A DNA stretch of 64,000 bases from Ascochyta rabiei (lineage: Eukaryota; Ascomycota; Dothideomycetes; Pleosporales; Didymellaceae). The notes beneath the pieces were generated by a model, which saw only the letters and a program-made list of their open reading frames with translations, did not search any database and was not told the DNA's origin. Where the stretch lies: NCBI RefSeq assembly GCF_004011695.2, contig NC_082407.1, positions 806,001 through 870,000 on the forward strand. Direction: 5' to 3'. A program made the position numbers and the translations under genes. Positions 1-11,728 of the stretch are shown piece by piece; the stretch's first letter is position 1, and each line of letters starts with the position of its first letter.

Positions 1-1013
1 GGACTCCAGGTCAAAGGTCGAAACGATGGAAGCCAGCAGCGTGGACGACAGAAGGTGGTGAAACGCTCGACGTTGCTAAAGCATGCCCGTCCGTTCCCTT
101 CGTTCCCCGAGCGTGAGCCAGGCAGGCACTACAGCCAGATCACCGACAAAGATACCCGTCGCCGCTTGCACGCAACCGGCTAGACGCGCAAAGCGGGAGT
201 GCGGCAGAACCTCGGGCGAAACTTGAAAGCGACAGGCGGTGGGGCCCTGGGGCCTTGGCGCCGCCTTGTCCAGTCTTCACTCTTGAGTCTTCAGTCTGCA
301 GCTTTCCGTTCTTCATTGTTGATTGTTGCCGCATAGGCGCTGAGCTCGTCAAGGGCAAGCAAGCTAGGCTGGATTGGGCACGAGTGTAGTAGTGTACCTA
401 CGCAGAGGCTAGAGCTGCCGCCTGCCACCCTCTCCAGCCACTTCAGCTTGGCCTGCCAGCCATCATTCCATCGCGATCGTGTGGTAACTCATCCAGTCCA
501 CCCCAGCGCTTCCCCTGCACCCCTTCCCTTCCGCTTCGTCCTCGCTCTGTCGTCGTCGCCTCCTCGTCCCTGTACATAGCCGTCGTTCTCTGCTGCATCT
601 TGTCACTTGTGCTTGCTGCTCCCCGCCCTCGCCGTCTGCGTCCCCAGGCCATCCCAGCATCATCCAGCGTACAGCACAGCACCTCTTCCACAGCACGTCC
701 TCGGCAACAACTCCACAACACCTCGACACCTCAACACCTGCAACTCCACAACGCCTCGACACCTCAACACCTCCACACCTCCACACCCCCGCACTGCTGT
801 ATCCCTAGGTAGCTATCATGCACGCCGTACCACTTGAAGCCGCTCCTAAGTGACGTGTGGTGACAGTGTAACTCCGGCTGCACCCCGACCTGCGTCAACC
901 CACCTGCATCTGCCTCTGCGCCTGCATCTGCACCACTCGAGCTCCCTGCGCAGAGCCGTGAGGTGTGGCGGCACACGCTCAGCGACCCATCCCCTCCATG
1001 CTCTCGCAGCAAT
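1..1013. other. Upstream region and leader of the PhoD-like gene
   Basis: No gene is supported here. The stretch from about 460 to 960 is strongly pyrimidine-rich on the plus strand, as is common for fungal promoters and 5' leaders. It includes an imperfect 33-bp tandem duplication (see the repeat entry). Several open frames cross it on both strands, but they show low-complexity Ser/Pro/Thr/Arg composition and no recognisable domain. An unseen 5' non-coding exon of the downstream gene could lie here. Confidence 0.5.
709..772 (+). repeat. Imperfect 33-bp tandem duplication
   Basis: The 31-nt block at 709-739 recurs at 742-772 with one mismatch (A to G), giving a period of 33 bp. It is built from CACCTC/CAACTC units in the CT/CA-rich leader upstream of the PhoD-like gene. 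It is probably a slippage product with no evident function. Confidence 0.8.
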
Positions 1014-4000
1014 ATGGAAAACAGTAGAGCCAGCGGCACCTATGCCACCCGCGTCTCGAGCCCCCCCACAGCCCAACAGCGCTACCACGCCTTTCCGCAG
1101 AAGCGCAATTCCTATCGTCGCCCAGCAGACGCCCGTCCCCAGCCCAAGGACCCCGACATGCCCACCCTCGTCCCCACCCTCATCCCCAGCAACACGGCCC
1201 GGCCAGTCGCCCCACCGGCTTCCAATGGCGCTGCTCGACCTGCTTCTCACAGGTGCCGGCAAAGTCAACCAATCCCACCAGCAACAGCTGCCATGGCCGA
1301 ACCATTGCCTGCCGCGCCAGAAGTGCCTCGAGCACCACCCACGTCTTACAAGGACCCGTACGCGCGCACGTCAAGCACCAAAGGCCCTCCTCGCTCATCG
1401 CGCGACCCCACCATCCAGCTCAATACGAGCAGACAGCAACCGACCATCCAGACGGCTGCTGGCAGACTCTACGAGCTGCGCTCGCCGCCCTACGCCCCGA
1501 TCGAGCCGCTCTCAGGCTCCCTTGAACGGCGCAACTCGCAGCGCAAGCCCTCTGTGCCAGATCGATCGCCGCTTCAGAAGCTCGAGGGCAAGCTCGATGA
1601 CATTAGCAAAGAAGAGCGCCGCGCGCGCATGCTCGAGGCAGAGCTGGCAGCCCAAGAACGCGTCGAGTCCGAGATGCGGGCTCGCCGCGCACGTGAGGCT
1701 GCTGAGAAGGAGAGACGCATCGTATCGCAACCTGTGCCCAAATACGAATTGACCCCCGACAACACCCAGCACACGGGAAACAACAAGCGTCGTGTCTCAG
1801 CGCCGCTCCAAAGCAACCCTAGATCACCCGACACTACGGACTTGGACTCGGAAGATGGCTATGTCTATGATCTGACCGAGCCATGGAATCCATCTGCAGC
1901 GCAAGCTGTCGCAGTACCAGCCCCTCACCGCATACCATCACAGAAGCAGCCACGCCTCACCTCTATACAGAAGGTCCCTCACACCGATACTGCCATTGTA
2001 CGCAATGCAAGCATCAAGGGCAAAGAACCAGCTAGCGTCTCGAGGGGGGTAGGCAGCTTCAAGGACCGCATAGCTGTCCCAGTCACGCAGCCTATCCACC
2101 GAAAACCAGTTGAGCAGCCCATCGGAAGTCTGACGCCACTGTCGGGGCTCGGCCTTGAGGATGCAGGTGTCGAGGATACCCTGGGAGGTGCCGAAGTCAT
2201 CCGCTCTGATAGCAGAAGAAAGTCGAGCGCAGACCCATATGCAGTCCAAGAGCCTGCCCGACGGGCGAGTCAGAGAGACAGCAGGGGCATCATGGCTGCC
2301 CGGATGGAAATGCAGCAGCAACAAAACGACCAGAAGGGTCTTCCTCAAAGCAACGGACAATTCCAAATCCACCCGTACAGCTCGCCTGTGCCCCCAGTAG
2401 CTCGGAAGAGCGTCGGGTTCTCTGACGTCGATTCGGACATTCACCCCCAGACATCCCGTGATGCTCACCATCGCTTCTCGCGTCACCAAGGGCCTGAGCG
2501 AACATACGTCAGGCCGCCCATGTTAGAAGAGTGGAGACAAGCGCCAATTGCTACTCTCATCTCAGAAGACCTGGACTTGAACGCCCCCGCGAGAACGCCC
2601 AATACTGCGAACAAGACTTGGTGGGAAGAGGGTCAAGCGGGTCGACGCCGGCGATCCGGTACACACGCGGAGCCTTCGTACGACGGCTACGCCGATGGAT
2701 CTACATCTCAGACAAGCTTCAGCCCCCCACTGTACCTCAAGTGTGGTCCACTTCTTCGATACACAGGCCTTCGAACCGACCAGAGCAGAGCAGGCAGAGA
2801 GCGGGAAATCTGGAGAGGTAGCGTCATGATCGTCACTACCGATTCAGAGTCTTCCTACCAGAGACCACCGACCCTACGCTTGTTCAAGCAAGCAATGGAC
2901 CTTCTTCCGCCATCTCCACAGGAGCTCGATGACGACTCCGCTTACGTTGATCCAATTGAGGGACAATCTAAGACTTCGAGAACCGGACAGACCATGTATG
3001 TCAAGGCGGTGGACGAGATTGTGGAGAATGAGGACTTGTCTCGAGTTGAAGACGACACTGGCCTCTTCTCTCTCGTTCGCGGTGCAGGCGCCAAGCCAAC
3101 ACGCATCCACAAGAAGGACGGCGAAAAGCTTGGCAAAACACGCGAGATCTCTGGTGTTCGTCTTCATGCTGAGCGCGGGGTCACATTCTGGCGCTTCAAT
3201 CTCGAGATTGAACTGGGAAGCACGCAAACGCGGGTTGCGTACAGGATCAACCATGGTCCTGCAATCGGGTTCTGGGTACCAGCCAAGGGCGAATCCATGA
3301 ACATCATGTTCCACAGCTGCAACGGCTTCTCACTTAGTGTAGACTCGAAGGAATTCTGTGGCCCGGATCCGATGTGGCGCGACGTCTTGAATTCCCACCA
3401 GAGCAGGCCCTTTCACGTCATGCTTGGCGGTGGTGACCAGATTTACAACGATGCAGCAATGAAGCAGACGACCCTGTTCAGGCAGTGGACGGAGAACAGA
3501 AACCCAATGGACAAACACCACACCCCTTTCTCCGAGGACATGCAGAACGAGCTGGAGCAGTTCTATCTGGACCGCTACTCAATGTGGTTCTCGCAAGGTC
3601 TGTTCGGCATGGCCAACTCTCAGATTCCAATGGTCAACATCTGGGACGACCACGACATCATTGACGTAGGTTCACTGCTCTACCTACTTCAATCCTTGCT
3701 TTTATTAACCATCACAGGGCTACGGGTCGTACCCTCATCATTTCATGCAAACACCAGTCTTCACCGGAATCGGTGCTGTTGCCTTCAAGTACTACATGCT
3801 CTTTCAGCATCAGTCTGTTCCCGCCGAAACGGAGCAGACGGAGCCATCGTGGCTGCTTGGGAAGAACCCTGGGCCATACATCAAGGAACGATCCCGAAGC
3901 GTCTTCATGCATCTGGGCCAACAGCTGGCTTTCCTTGGACTGGACTGCCGCACTGAACGACAACGTGATGAGATCTTGACTGAGGACTCGTATGACATCA

Positions 4001-6321
4001 TCTTCGACCGTCTCGAAGACGAAATCATCAAGGGCAAGACCAAGCACCTGATTGTCCTTCTTGGTGTACCGATTGCTTATCCAAGACTCAACTTCCTGGA
4101 AAACATCTTGACGAGCAGATTGATGGATCCCATAAAAGCTATGGGTCGCGCTGGCATGCTCGGTGGCTTTGTCAATAGATTCGACGGCGGCGTTGAGATA
4201 CTTGACGATCTCGACGACCACTGGACAGCCAAGCACCACAAGGAGGAACGGAACTGGTTTATCAAGGAACTGCAACACATTGCAGAGACCAAGTCTGTTC
4301 GCGTCACCATCCTTGGGGGTGACGTGCACCTCGGTGCCGTAGGCCAGTTCTACTCTAACAAGAAGCTCAAGATTCCAAAGGACAAAGACGCCAGATACAT
4401 GCCCAATGTCATCTCGTCGGCGATTGTCAACACGCCTCCACCAGACATGATGGCCGATGTCCTCAACAAGCGCAACAAAGTGCACCATCTCGATGCCAAC
4501 ACGGACGAAGATATGATACCAATCTTTACGCATGACGTGGATGGAAAAAAGAGGAACAACAACCATCTACTCCCCCATCGGAATTGGTGTAGTATTCGCG
4601 AGTACAAGCCGGGATCCTCGCCGCCTGGGACCCCCGAGCCGGAGGAAAGACCACAACCGGGCAGGAGACTTTCAGACACTTTCAACCCTCGCCAGATGGT
4701 CAGAAGATTTAGTAGTGATCAAGCGCAGCGACCTAGTGCACGAGGGCGCGGCCCTCCTCTGTCGTATTACAACAACCCTCAGAACGCCACTGCCGACGAA
4801 CTACAGACCGGTGTTCCCAGTCAGCCACAATCTTCGTTCTCGCCTGACCGATCGGAAAGTGAACGACCCGCACGGTCTCGCCGCAATTCGCTGACCTCCC
4901 TCTTCCGGCGTCGCCTTTCAGTGGACAGTGTTGGCCGCCACGAATCCACACAGAGCCTGCCACCTGGAGCCCACAAGGATCCCTCGCTTGAGCGCCCATC
5001 CAACTTCCGCCGTAGACCAAGCGTCTTGACAAAGAAAGGACTGCAGCAGAAGCCGAAGGGGGATTTCATAGACCTTGAAGGCGGTCTGGATATCTGTTTG
5101 AATATGGAAGTTTCGCAGCATGATCCAGCCGGCATTACCATGCCTTACCGCCTTTTGGTGCCTGCACTCAGCTATGCAGCCCCTGAGCCTGGCGTAGTCG
5201 AGAAACAGCCGCGCAAGGGCAGTTTCATGGGCTTGTTTGGTGGAGGCCGGCGCAAGAAGAAGACCATCGGTGATGACGGCTACTCACAAAGTGGCAGTGA
5301 GAGTGGAAGTGGGAGCGATATTGGGGAGATGTCCGAAGATGACGAGGAAGAGCGTGCTGAGCAAAGGTACAAAGTCGGACCCAGGATACTGATCCCCGGC
5401 TTTGGATCCCGGAACAAGCGTGCTTCCTCTGCAAACCAAGTCCATCCACCTGACGACCATTTGAGCTCAGGGTTCCATGCCAATGAGGCCTTGGCAAGCT
5501 CCGTCCACGCAGACGGCTCGCGCGGTGTTGCAACCGATCGAAGACAAAGCATGGATACCGGATCCACAGACCATGGCCGTGGAGCCTCAGCATGGGAGTC
5601 CGTTGGAGGGAGAAGACACAGCAGCGCCCCTCAGTCTCAGCCCGCGCCTCAGACCGCGGCGCTCCTGCCCTCACGCTCCGGCTCTCTGCGCAAAACACCC
5701 ACGCACAACTCATCACACAAGTCACAGCTCCCCAACCCAGAGTCACCCGAGGTACACAAAAGGTCCATGGGTGGCATTCTAAACCAACACGGCAACAATA
5801 AGTTTGAGCATGATGCACACGTCCTTGCGCACACTTCGTCGAATGCGAAACGCGAGTCCTACCCGCCACACCCGGCTATTGTAGGCGCAGGGCCAGGTTC
5901 CCCATACAATGCCCGAGGCAGCATGCAAGCCAGAGAGGACACCTCAGGAGGTGACTACTTTAGCAGCGGCAGTCGCCAGCCTCGACCAACCAGCCAATCT
6001 CGTAGCGTCTCGAATGGGCACTATGCACCTCCTGCGCCCGATAGAGCGGCGCCAGTACTCGCACCTGTGCCCGCACCTGCACCTGAGAGAACCGTATATC
6101 CTGAGCGAGGCGGGTATGACCGTACCTCGTACCCTGCGTACCCCAGCCGCAACGGCAATGCCGGTGTTGGGGCGAGATACCTTGGCGACGGACGGTATGA
6201 AGATGACGACTACGATAGTCTGGACGATGATGACAGAAGTCTCAGTGGCGGTGAGCAGGCGATGAGCCAGGAGAGCTTTGTGCTACCGAAGCCGAAGAAG
6301 AAGTGGCAGATTTGGCGATAG
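1014..6321 (+). CDS. Large PhoD-like phosphatase-domain protein
   Basis: The model is exons 1014-3665 and 3718-6321 around a 52-nt phase-0 intron, giving about 1751 residues. ATG 1014 is the first in-frame ATG; the open frame upstream to 963 has only a GTG. The N-terminal ~550 residues are disordered, with a Lys/Glu/Arg-rich coiled-coil-like stretch near residues 185-245. The central region carries the metallophosphatase-like core: GGGDQIYND near residue 804, DDHDIIDGYGSYPHHF spanning the intron near 878-893 (restored only by splicing), and GGDVHLGAVGQFYS near 1083. These match the fungal PhoD-like phosphatase family, whose metal-dependent phosphoesterase substrate is mostly unknown. The C-terminal ~600 residues are Ser/Pro/Arg-rich with a GLFGGGRRKKK patch and end in basic KPKKKWQIWR. 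No signal peptide is seen, unlike secreted bacterial PhoD. Family call is strong; biological role is not known. Confidence 0.9.
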
Positions 6322-7808
6322 TGCAACGGTATGCATGGTGGCGACGAGGTTGAGCCGGTGGTGATCCAGGAAGGCTCATCTCTATTCTTACGATTAACGA
6401 TTTCATGATGAACGAAGGGTTCGAAAGCTGTACGGAAGACAGTACGTAATTGTGTTCTAGCGATTTATCCATTTTTCACCATTCTCCTTCCAGCGTTCGT
6501 TTGTCGTGTCGGTGGCAGATAGTCCTTCCAGCCAAGCCAGGGTCGGTTCCTAGCGGAATACGGACGCGACGTCTGTCACTTTATGCTATTGAGAGCAAAT
6601 GAAATGGTCTCCACAGGACTGTCGATGCTGCAGCAGACCTCCTTCGCGATTACCGGTTAAACGGGAACACTCGCCTCACCAAGCAAGCCACCTGAGCGAA
6701 ACATGCCATAGGCCCTTCTACACCCTTCACGTGCCTTCACTCATGGTAGGCCTATCGCTCTTGCGATTGACAGCTCCTGGTTTGCATTCAAGACCACATG
6801 GGTTTACTAAAGGATTATCTATCAACGACCTCAACCACATAATACGTAGTGATTATACTCTATCCGTACGCATTCTTTAGGAAGTGCAAGAGCACGTTAG
6901 GGAGCGCTCTGGCGATATACAAGTTCTCACCTGCACATACTCAGAAGAGACAAGGACAGGCCCCTCGGTTCTTTCAGTTTCAGTTCCTGCATTTTGCCGT
7001 GGAATTTAGGTCGTGTGGGTCACAATGCTGGTGATAAAGAGTAGCATCCGACAAGGACTGGCGCAAACTCATCTTGACTTGGAGGAGACTGGCTGAGCAC
7101 TCCTGCCACCCTCGACGCCATGTATCAGCACATCTCAAAACTGGTATACAGCTCGCAGAATGGAGTGATGCATCATACAACCAGTCGTGAGTGAACGAGT
7201 GGATTCGGGGCGCACAAGAGTGCTGACCGACTCGACCAGACCCGCCCATTCTCGTCGTAGCAGCTCAGGGTGGACATCGCAGGATCAGTCTTGTACCAAT
7301 GAGTAGGTACTCGCCCAATACGGACCGTCTGCCTCGTGGCAGTGCATGCTCACACGCTCACATTCTCGGTAGAGCTCCCCTGTTTCCCCAGCTTTTAGCA
7401 CGGGGCTGCAATTTGCCGAACGCAAACGATAGATCTGATGAGCATTAGCACCCTGTTACCAGAGCTGTGACTCGTACAACCAGTGGTGTGGTTGCTCTTG
7501 GCCCGGAGCTTTCGGTCCTCTTACCTTCGGGTGGCTGAAAAGGTTCAGTCTTGGTATCACCTCATTGGTGACCTCGGACCACGTCTGACACCCGTCACGA
7601 GTATGTCTGGCAATCTTACAGGGCGGACCATCCACAACAATGAGCCCGTATAATCCAAGTAGTTGTTCTACGCTTACTTCCTGATCCAGGTATGCTGGGC
7701 CTAACCACTACATAAAGGACGCAGGTCCACCTTGATCCAAGTGGACACGCCCTGGAAGTATCTCTTTCCAGCCCGAACTCCAACAACCCTGTGATAGCCT
7801 CTCCCAGC
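6322..7808. other. Intergenic region, no gene seen
   Basis: About 1.5 kb between the PhoD-like gene and the transporter. Open frames here are short, lack domains and overlap on both strands. It presumably holds the 3' end of the first gene and the promoter of the transporter. I see no RNA gene or repeat. Confidence 0.5.
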
Positions 7809-9766
7809 ATGCCTGCCTTCGCTTTTGGTGCCAAAGCACCCAACAGCAATGCTGTTGCGGCTCGAGAAGAAGCACCCGAGTTTGAAAAAGTCAACTGGCG
7901 GAAAGAGCCCAATTTGCGCAAGCTGTATTTCTATGCGGCCGTTCTGTGCATTGCTTCGGCTACTACGGGTTACGATGGGTGAGCCTTTGGCTGCATTGAC
8001 TCTGGGAGTGTTTACTGATTCTGGCCAGTATGATGATGAACTCCTCGCAGCAGATGGACAGGTGGGCCAACTATTTCGGCAAGCCTGACGACAATCGCTT
8101 GGGCATCATGAACAATGCGTACAACATCGGTTCTATCGTCAGCTTCTTCACCGTGTATGGCTCCTCTGATAGACTGATTACCTCCGTGCGCCGCTGACCT
8201 TCTCACAGACCCTACGCCGCCGAGTATTGGGGCCGCAAGATACCCATCGCTGTTGGCTGTTTCATCATGGTCGCCGGTGCCCTCGTCTCAACCTTCTCTA
8301 CGAACTGGGAGATCTACATGGCTGGTCGACTCATCCTCGGTTTCGGTAACAGTTTTGCGCAGATGTGCTCGCCTATCCTCCTCACTGAGATCTGCCATCC
8401 GCAGCACCGTGCCAAGCTCACCGCCGTGTACAACACGCTGTGGCATCTTGGAGCTTTCGTCGTTGCCTGGACCGCTTGGGGCACCTCGCAAGCCGACAAT
8501 GAGTGGTCTTGGAGGTCGATCACTCTTCTCCAGGCCCTGCCCTCTGTCATTCAGCTTACCTTTATCTACTGGGTACCGGAAAGTATGGTATCCTGCTCCC
8601 TGGGTGTGGAGTGGGCTGAAAGGCTAACTACCAACAGGTCCAAGGCTAGTCACAATGTACTTGAGATGAAGACTCACACTGACTTCCGCAGATGGCTCGT
8701 CTCAAAGGAACGCTATGAAGAAGCTTTGAGTATGCTTGCTTACTACCATGCCAACGGCAACCCGAATGATGCCACCGTGCAGTTCGAATACCAGGAGATG
8801 AAAGAGACCATCAGGACGGAAGTGGATGCGTCAAAGAACTCTGGCTACATGGATTTTTTCAAGACTCGCGGTAATCGTTGGAGGTTGGCTATCTTGATAT
8901 CTCTCGGTCTCATCTCGCAGTACAGTGGCAACGCCTTGTTCTCCAACTACATGAACCTCATATACGAGGGTGCTGGCATCACCAACCAGAACCAGAAGAT
9001 GGCTGTAGGTGCCGGAGATGTCTCAACGAATTGTGCGCTGCTGACGTAGATTAGCTATCCGGTGCCGAACGAGTCCTGTACCTCGGTGTTGCCCTATACG
9101 CAGCTACTCTGGTTGACAGAGTCGGTCGGCGAAAACTCTTCTTGATTTCAACCAGCGGTACGCGGTCCCGTGCTGTTCGAGACATATCTGCAAACTAACG
9201 ACGAACAGGCATGGTCGTCACCTTCACCTGTTGGACCATCACCTGCGCCGTCTACGAGAACTCGAGCGAGTCCAACTCGGCCGCCGGCTACGCACAGATC
9301 CCGTTCATTTGGATCTTCGGCATCTTTTACGCGCTCGCTTGGTCTGGTCTCCTTGTCGCGTACGCGCTTGAAATCCTGCCTTATCGCCTTCGCGGCAAGG
9401 GCCTCGTCGTCATGAACATCACCGTGCAAGCTACCCTCGCTGTTGGCGGCCAGACGAACCCCGTCGCCTGGAAGCGCCTCCCCAATCACTGGAACCTTAC
9501 CCTCTTCTACACGGTAGGCACGCTTCGCAATCCGCTCAGGTCTGTGGACCTCGCGCTGACATGGCCAGATCTGGATCTGCATCGAACTCGTCTGGGTCTA
9601 CTTCGTATACCCCGAGACAAAGGGACCCACTCTCGAGGAGATTGGCCGCATCTTCGACGGCGCTGGCGCTGTTGCGCATATCAGTATGGCAGAGGTTGAG
9701 AAGGAGATCGACGAGCGTGGCGTCATTGATGACAAGGGCCCGCAGGTACAGACCAGCCGTGTGTAG
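7809..9766 (+). CDS. MFS sugar-porter family transporter
   Basis: Exons are 7809-7978, 8029-8154, 8209-8582, 8638-8644, 8692-9004, 9055-9157, 9209-9513 and 9569-9766, giving 531 residues, the usual size for fungal sugar porters. All joins keep frame. Family signatures are GYDG in TM1, a PYAAEYWGRK loop 2/3, PESPRWLVSK after TM6, VDRVGRRK in loop 8/9, and PETKGPTLEEI after TM12. These place it in the Sugar_tr group (lactose-permease/hexose-porter like), a plasma-membrane proton symporter or facilitator; substrate cannot be read from sequence. The PESPRW motif is restored only if a 7-nt exon is used between a GT-AG and a GC-AG intron. Skipping that exon or retaining the introns breaks the motif. 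The gene stands alone, with no catabolic partner next to it. Confidence 0.92.
8638..8644 (+). other. 7-nt microexon of the MFS transporter
   Basis: GTCCAAG completes the codons of Ser-Pro-Arg in PESPRW. The upstream intron 8583-8637 is GT-AG (55 nt) with branch-like CTAAC at 8625-8629. The downstream intron 8645-8691 starts GCTAGT and ends CGCAG (47 nt) with branch-like CTGAC. Phase enters at 1 and leaves at 2. An alternative GT-AG reading for the second intron needs a 35-nt intron and gives SPRLVTIW, which does not fit the family. Confidence 0.75.
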
Positions 9767-10299
9767 CTGGCTGCGTGTTTGCTGGGTCTTTGGGAATCAT
9801 GTGCAAGGGTGGCCGCTGTAATGGATAAGTGGTGCTCAGGGAGGTGTGGTGAGGGCGGGAATCTGTCGCTACTGGTAGTTGGAAATATCATTCGTGCCAA
9901 CGGCTCAGACCCCAAACGTGCTAGTATCGATCACGAGTGAGATCTTCGTGATTCCGCAGCTCCTATCTTTCTGCGACAGGTACCAACTTTTGTCTTCAGA
10001 ACACACCTTCTTCGCATGGCGAAGATGTGCGAGGGCATGGGAGTCTTGCTGTTGGTGTGTTTTATGGCCCGGCGAGAACCAGCGCAGTACTTCCCAACAC
10101 ATACCCGGCGTTGCTGGGTCGACAACGTCAATTTATTACCAAGCTGGGCCTGGCCAGCTTCGGTAGTGTCTATGATGTGAGATGCTTACAGGTGCTGCGC
10201 GTATATGCAACAGCTGACCGAGGTGATAACATGTCAAGATGTTGGCCTTCCCAGAGTGCTACATCCAGTATCCGTGACGAGCTGCGCCGCGTTTGTGCC
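9767..10299. other. Convergent 3' intergenic region
   Basis: About 530 bp between the stop of the transporter and the stop of the minus-strand PXMP4-like gene. It holds the two 3' ends. No supported gene or repeat is seen. Confidence 0.5.
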
Positions 10300-11210
10300 T
10301 CACTTGTTGTGCCACACCAATGTCCGTAACGAGTCCCAGTGATCCGACTGCACGTAACTGCGTCCCCGTTAGCAACTTTGTCCACGACACTTGGCGTCCA
10401 GGGAGGTACCCACATGTAGCTCATGCTGCTCCTCAGACTGCTCTGCACTGTCTCGGGATGCCACCTGAACAGATACATAACCATGGCCCAACTCAGACTC
10501 GCAAACGCCGGCCATCCGTTCCTCACCAGGCTCCGCCTCATCTCCCCGTCTCCAAACAGCTCCCACCCACCGCCACCCCCGGGCGTCCCCGCGACGTGTC
10601 GAGGCTGTACGGCGAGCTTCGCGAGCGCTAGACACACACGCGCAAACACGTAGATGACGATCTGCTGGGAGACGGAGTTGTGGATTGTGCGGCCAAAGAC
10701 GGTGTAGCCGCCGAGGAGGCCGGCGAGGAAGGAGTCGTAGTGACGCTCTTTGCCCGTGGGGGAGGTTTGTCGGAGGAACAGCATCGTGGTTTTGTAGACG
10801 AGGGCGAAGAGGCCGAGGTTGCGCGCATGCTGGCGTGTGGCTTTGTAGACGAGTGTGCATTTGGATCGTAATCTGAGCGTGTCAGTTGCGTTGGTTGAGA
10901 GAGAGAGTGTTTTGGAGGATGGGGGAGAGCGCGTGACGTACGTTCCGGAGCGAAAGAGGAAGATCATGCTAAGGCGGCATTAGCTACAGTTACTCGAGGG
11001 GGAGGGTGGTAGAAGCATACACAAGTGCGTGCGGGAAGCGCACTTTGGCCCCATACACGATGCCATTCCGCACGCCTTTTACCAGCGTGAGGATGTCGTG
11101 GTATTTCGGGTCGAGCACAATCTTCTCCAGCGCAGCCTACCGAAGATCAGCAAGTACACCCACGGCTGTATGAAGCGCTTCCATACCTCGAGGGCTTGTA
11201 ACCTGTCCAT
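10300..11210 (-). CDS. Peroxisomal membrane protein 4 (PXMP4/Pmp24) homologue
   Basis: Transcribed leftward: exons 11210-11187, 11136-11021, 10968-10942, 10872-10410 and 10347-10300, with introns of 50, 52, 69 and 62 nt, giving 225 residues, close to the ~212 of animal PXMP4. The start is fixed by MDRLQALE running into ALEKIVLDPKYHDILTLVKG. Further family blocks are RNGIVYGAKVRFPHALVMIF, LVYKATRQHARNLGLFALVY, YDSFLAGLLGGYTVFGR, VSQQIVIYVFARV, FASLSWAMVMYLFRWHPE and the C-terminus SDHWDSLRTLVWHNK, which only appears after the last intron is removed. It belongs to the Tim17/22/23/Pmp24 superfamily; members are integral peroxisomal membrane proteins of unsettled function. A Gly-rich insert (around TPGGGGGWELF) lies in a loop. 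A single long open frame across 10170-10967 is read-through of introns and should not be used. Confidence 0.92.
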
Positions 11211-11728
11211 GTCTCGTTCTCAGAGACAAACTCCGCTATGCCTCGGTACGCGTGTCGATGACGTACTGTTACTATCTTGCACCTCGAAACAGCAGCAACA
11301 GGGACTTCAGGGAAGAAAGGAGCGAAGTGAGAAGGAACGGTGTGAAGGTGAGGTGTGGTACATTGGGACGAGTCGCCAGCTCGAGCGAAACAGCCGGCTA
11401 TCGAGCTGGGTGCGGTCAACTAGCATTTGGCCTCGGCAGAGCGTCACATTGTCGGCGAGACCCCTGTCACTTTAGTGCGATCTGGGGAGCACTAAAGAGC
11501 CAGGGGTGGTTGGCATGTGAGCTGAAGTTGCATCTTCACATGCTCGTGCTTGCACAGTGTCTGTGATTTGAACTGCGCATCTGCTGTGTTGCATTCTACA
11601 TTGAGTAGTAACTGCATCATCTCGCTCCATAGCATGCTGCCATAAGGCTCCGTTCAACGCCGCGTACTCACAGGGTATCGCGCAACAATAAAAAAGTCGT
11701 TACGCCCAAGACAAAATCGCGACATGTT
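11211..11728. other. Intergenic region between two minus-strand genes
   Basis: About 520 bp holding the promoter of the PXMP4-like gene and the 3' end of the carrier gene. No gene or repeat is seen. Confidence 0.5.

Noticed and set aside
850..1752. A 300-codon plus-strand frame
   Set aside because: Overlaps the PhoD-like CDS in another frame, is Pro/Ser/Arg low-complexity and has no domain.
8657..8691. A 35-nt GT-AG intron instead of the GC-AG intron in the transporter
   Set aside because: Keeps frame but is shorter than any other intron here and replaces the SPRW motif with SPRLVTIW.
10170..10967. A 265-codon minus-strand frame taken as one exon
   Set aside because: It runs through three introns of the PXMP4-like gene. 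Its ends match no family, whereas the five-exon model restores both conserved termini.
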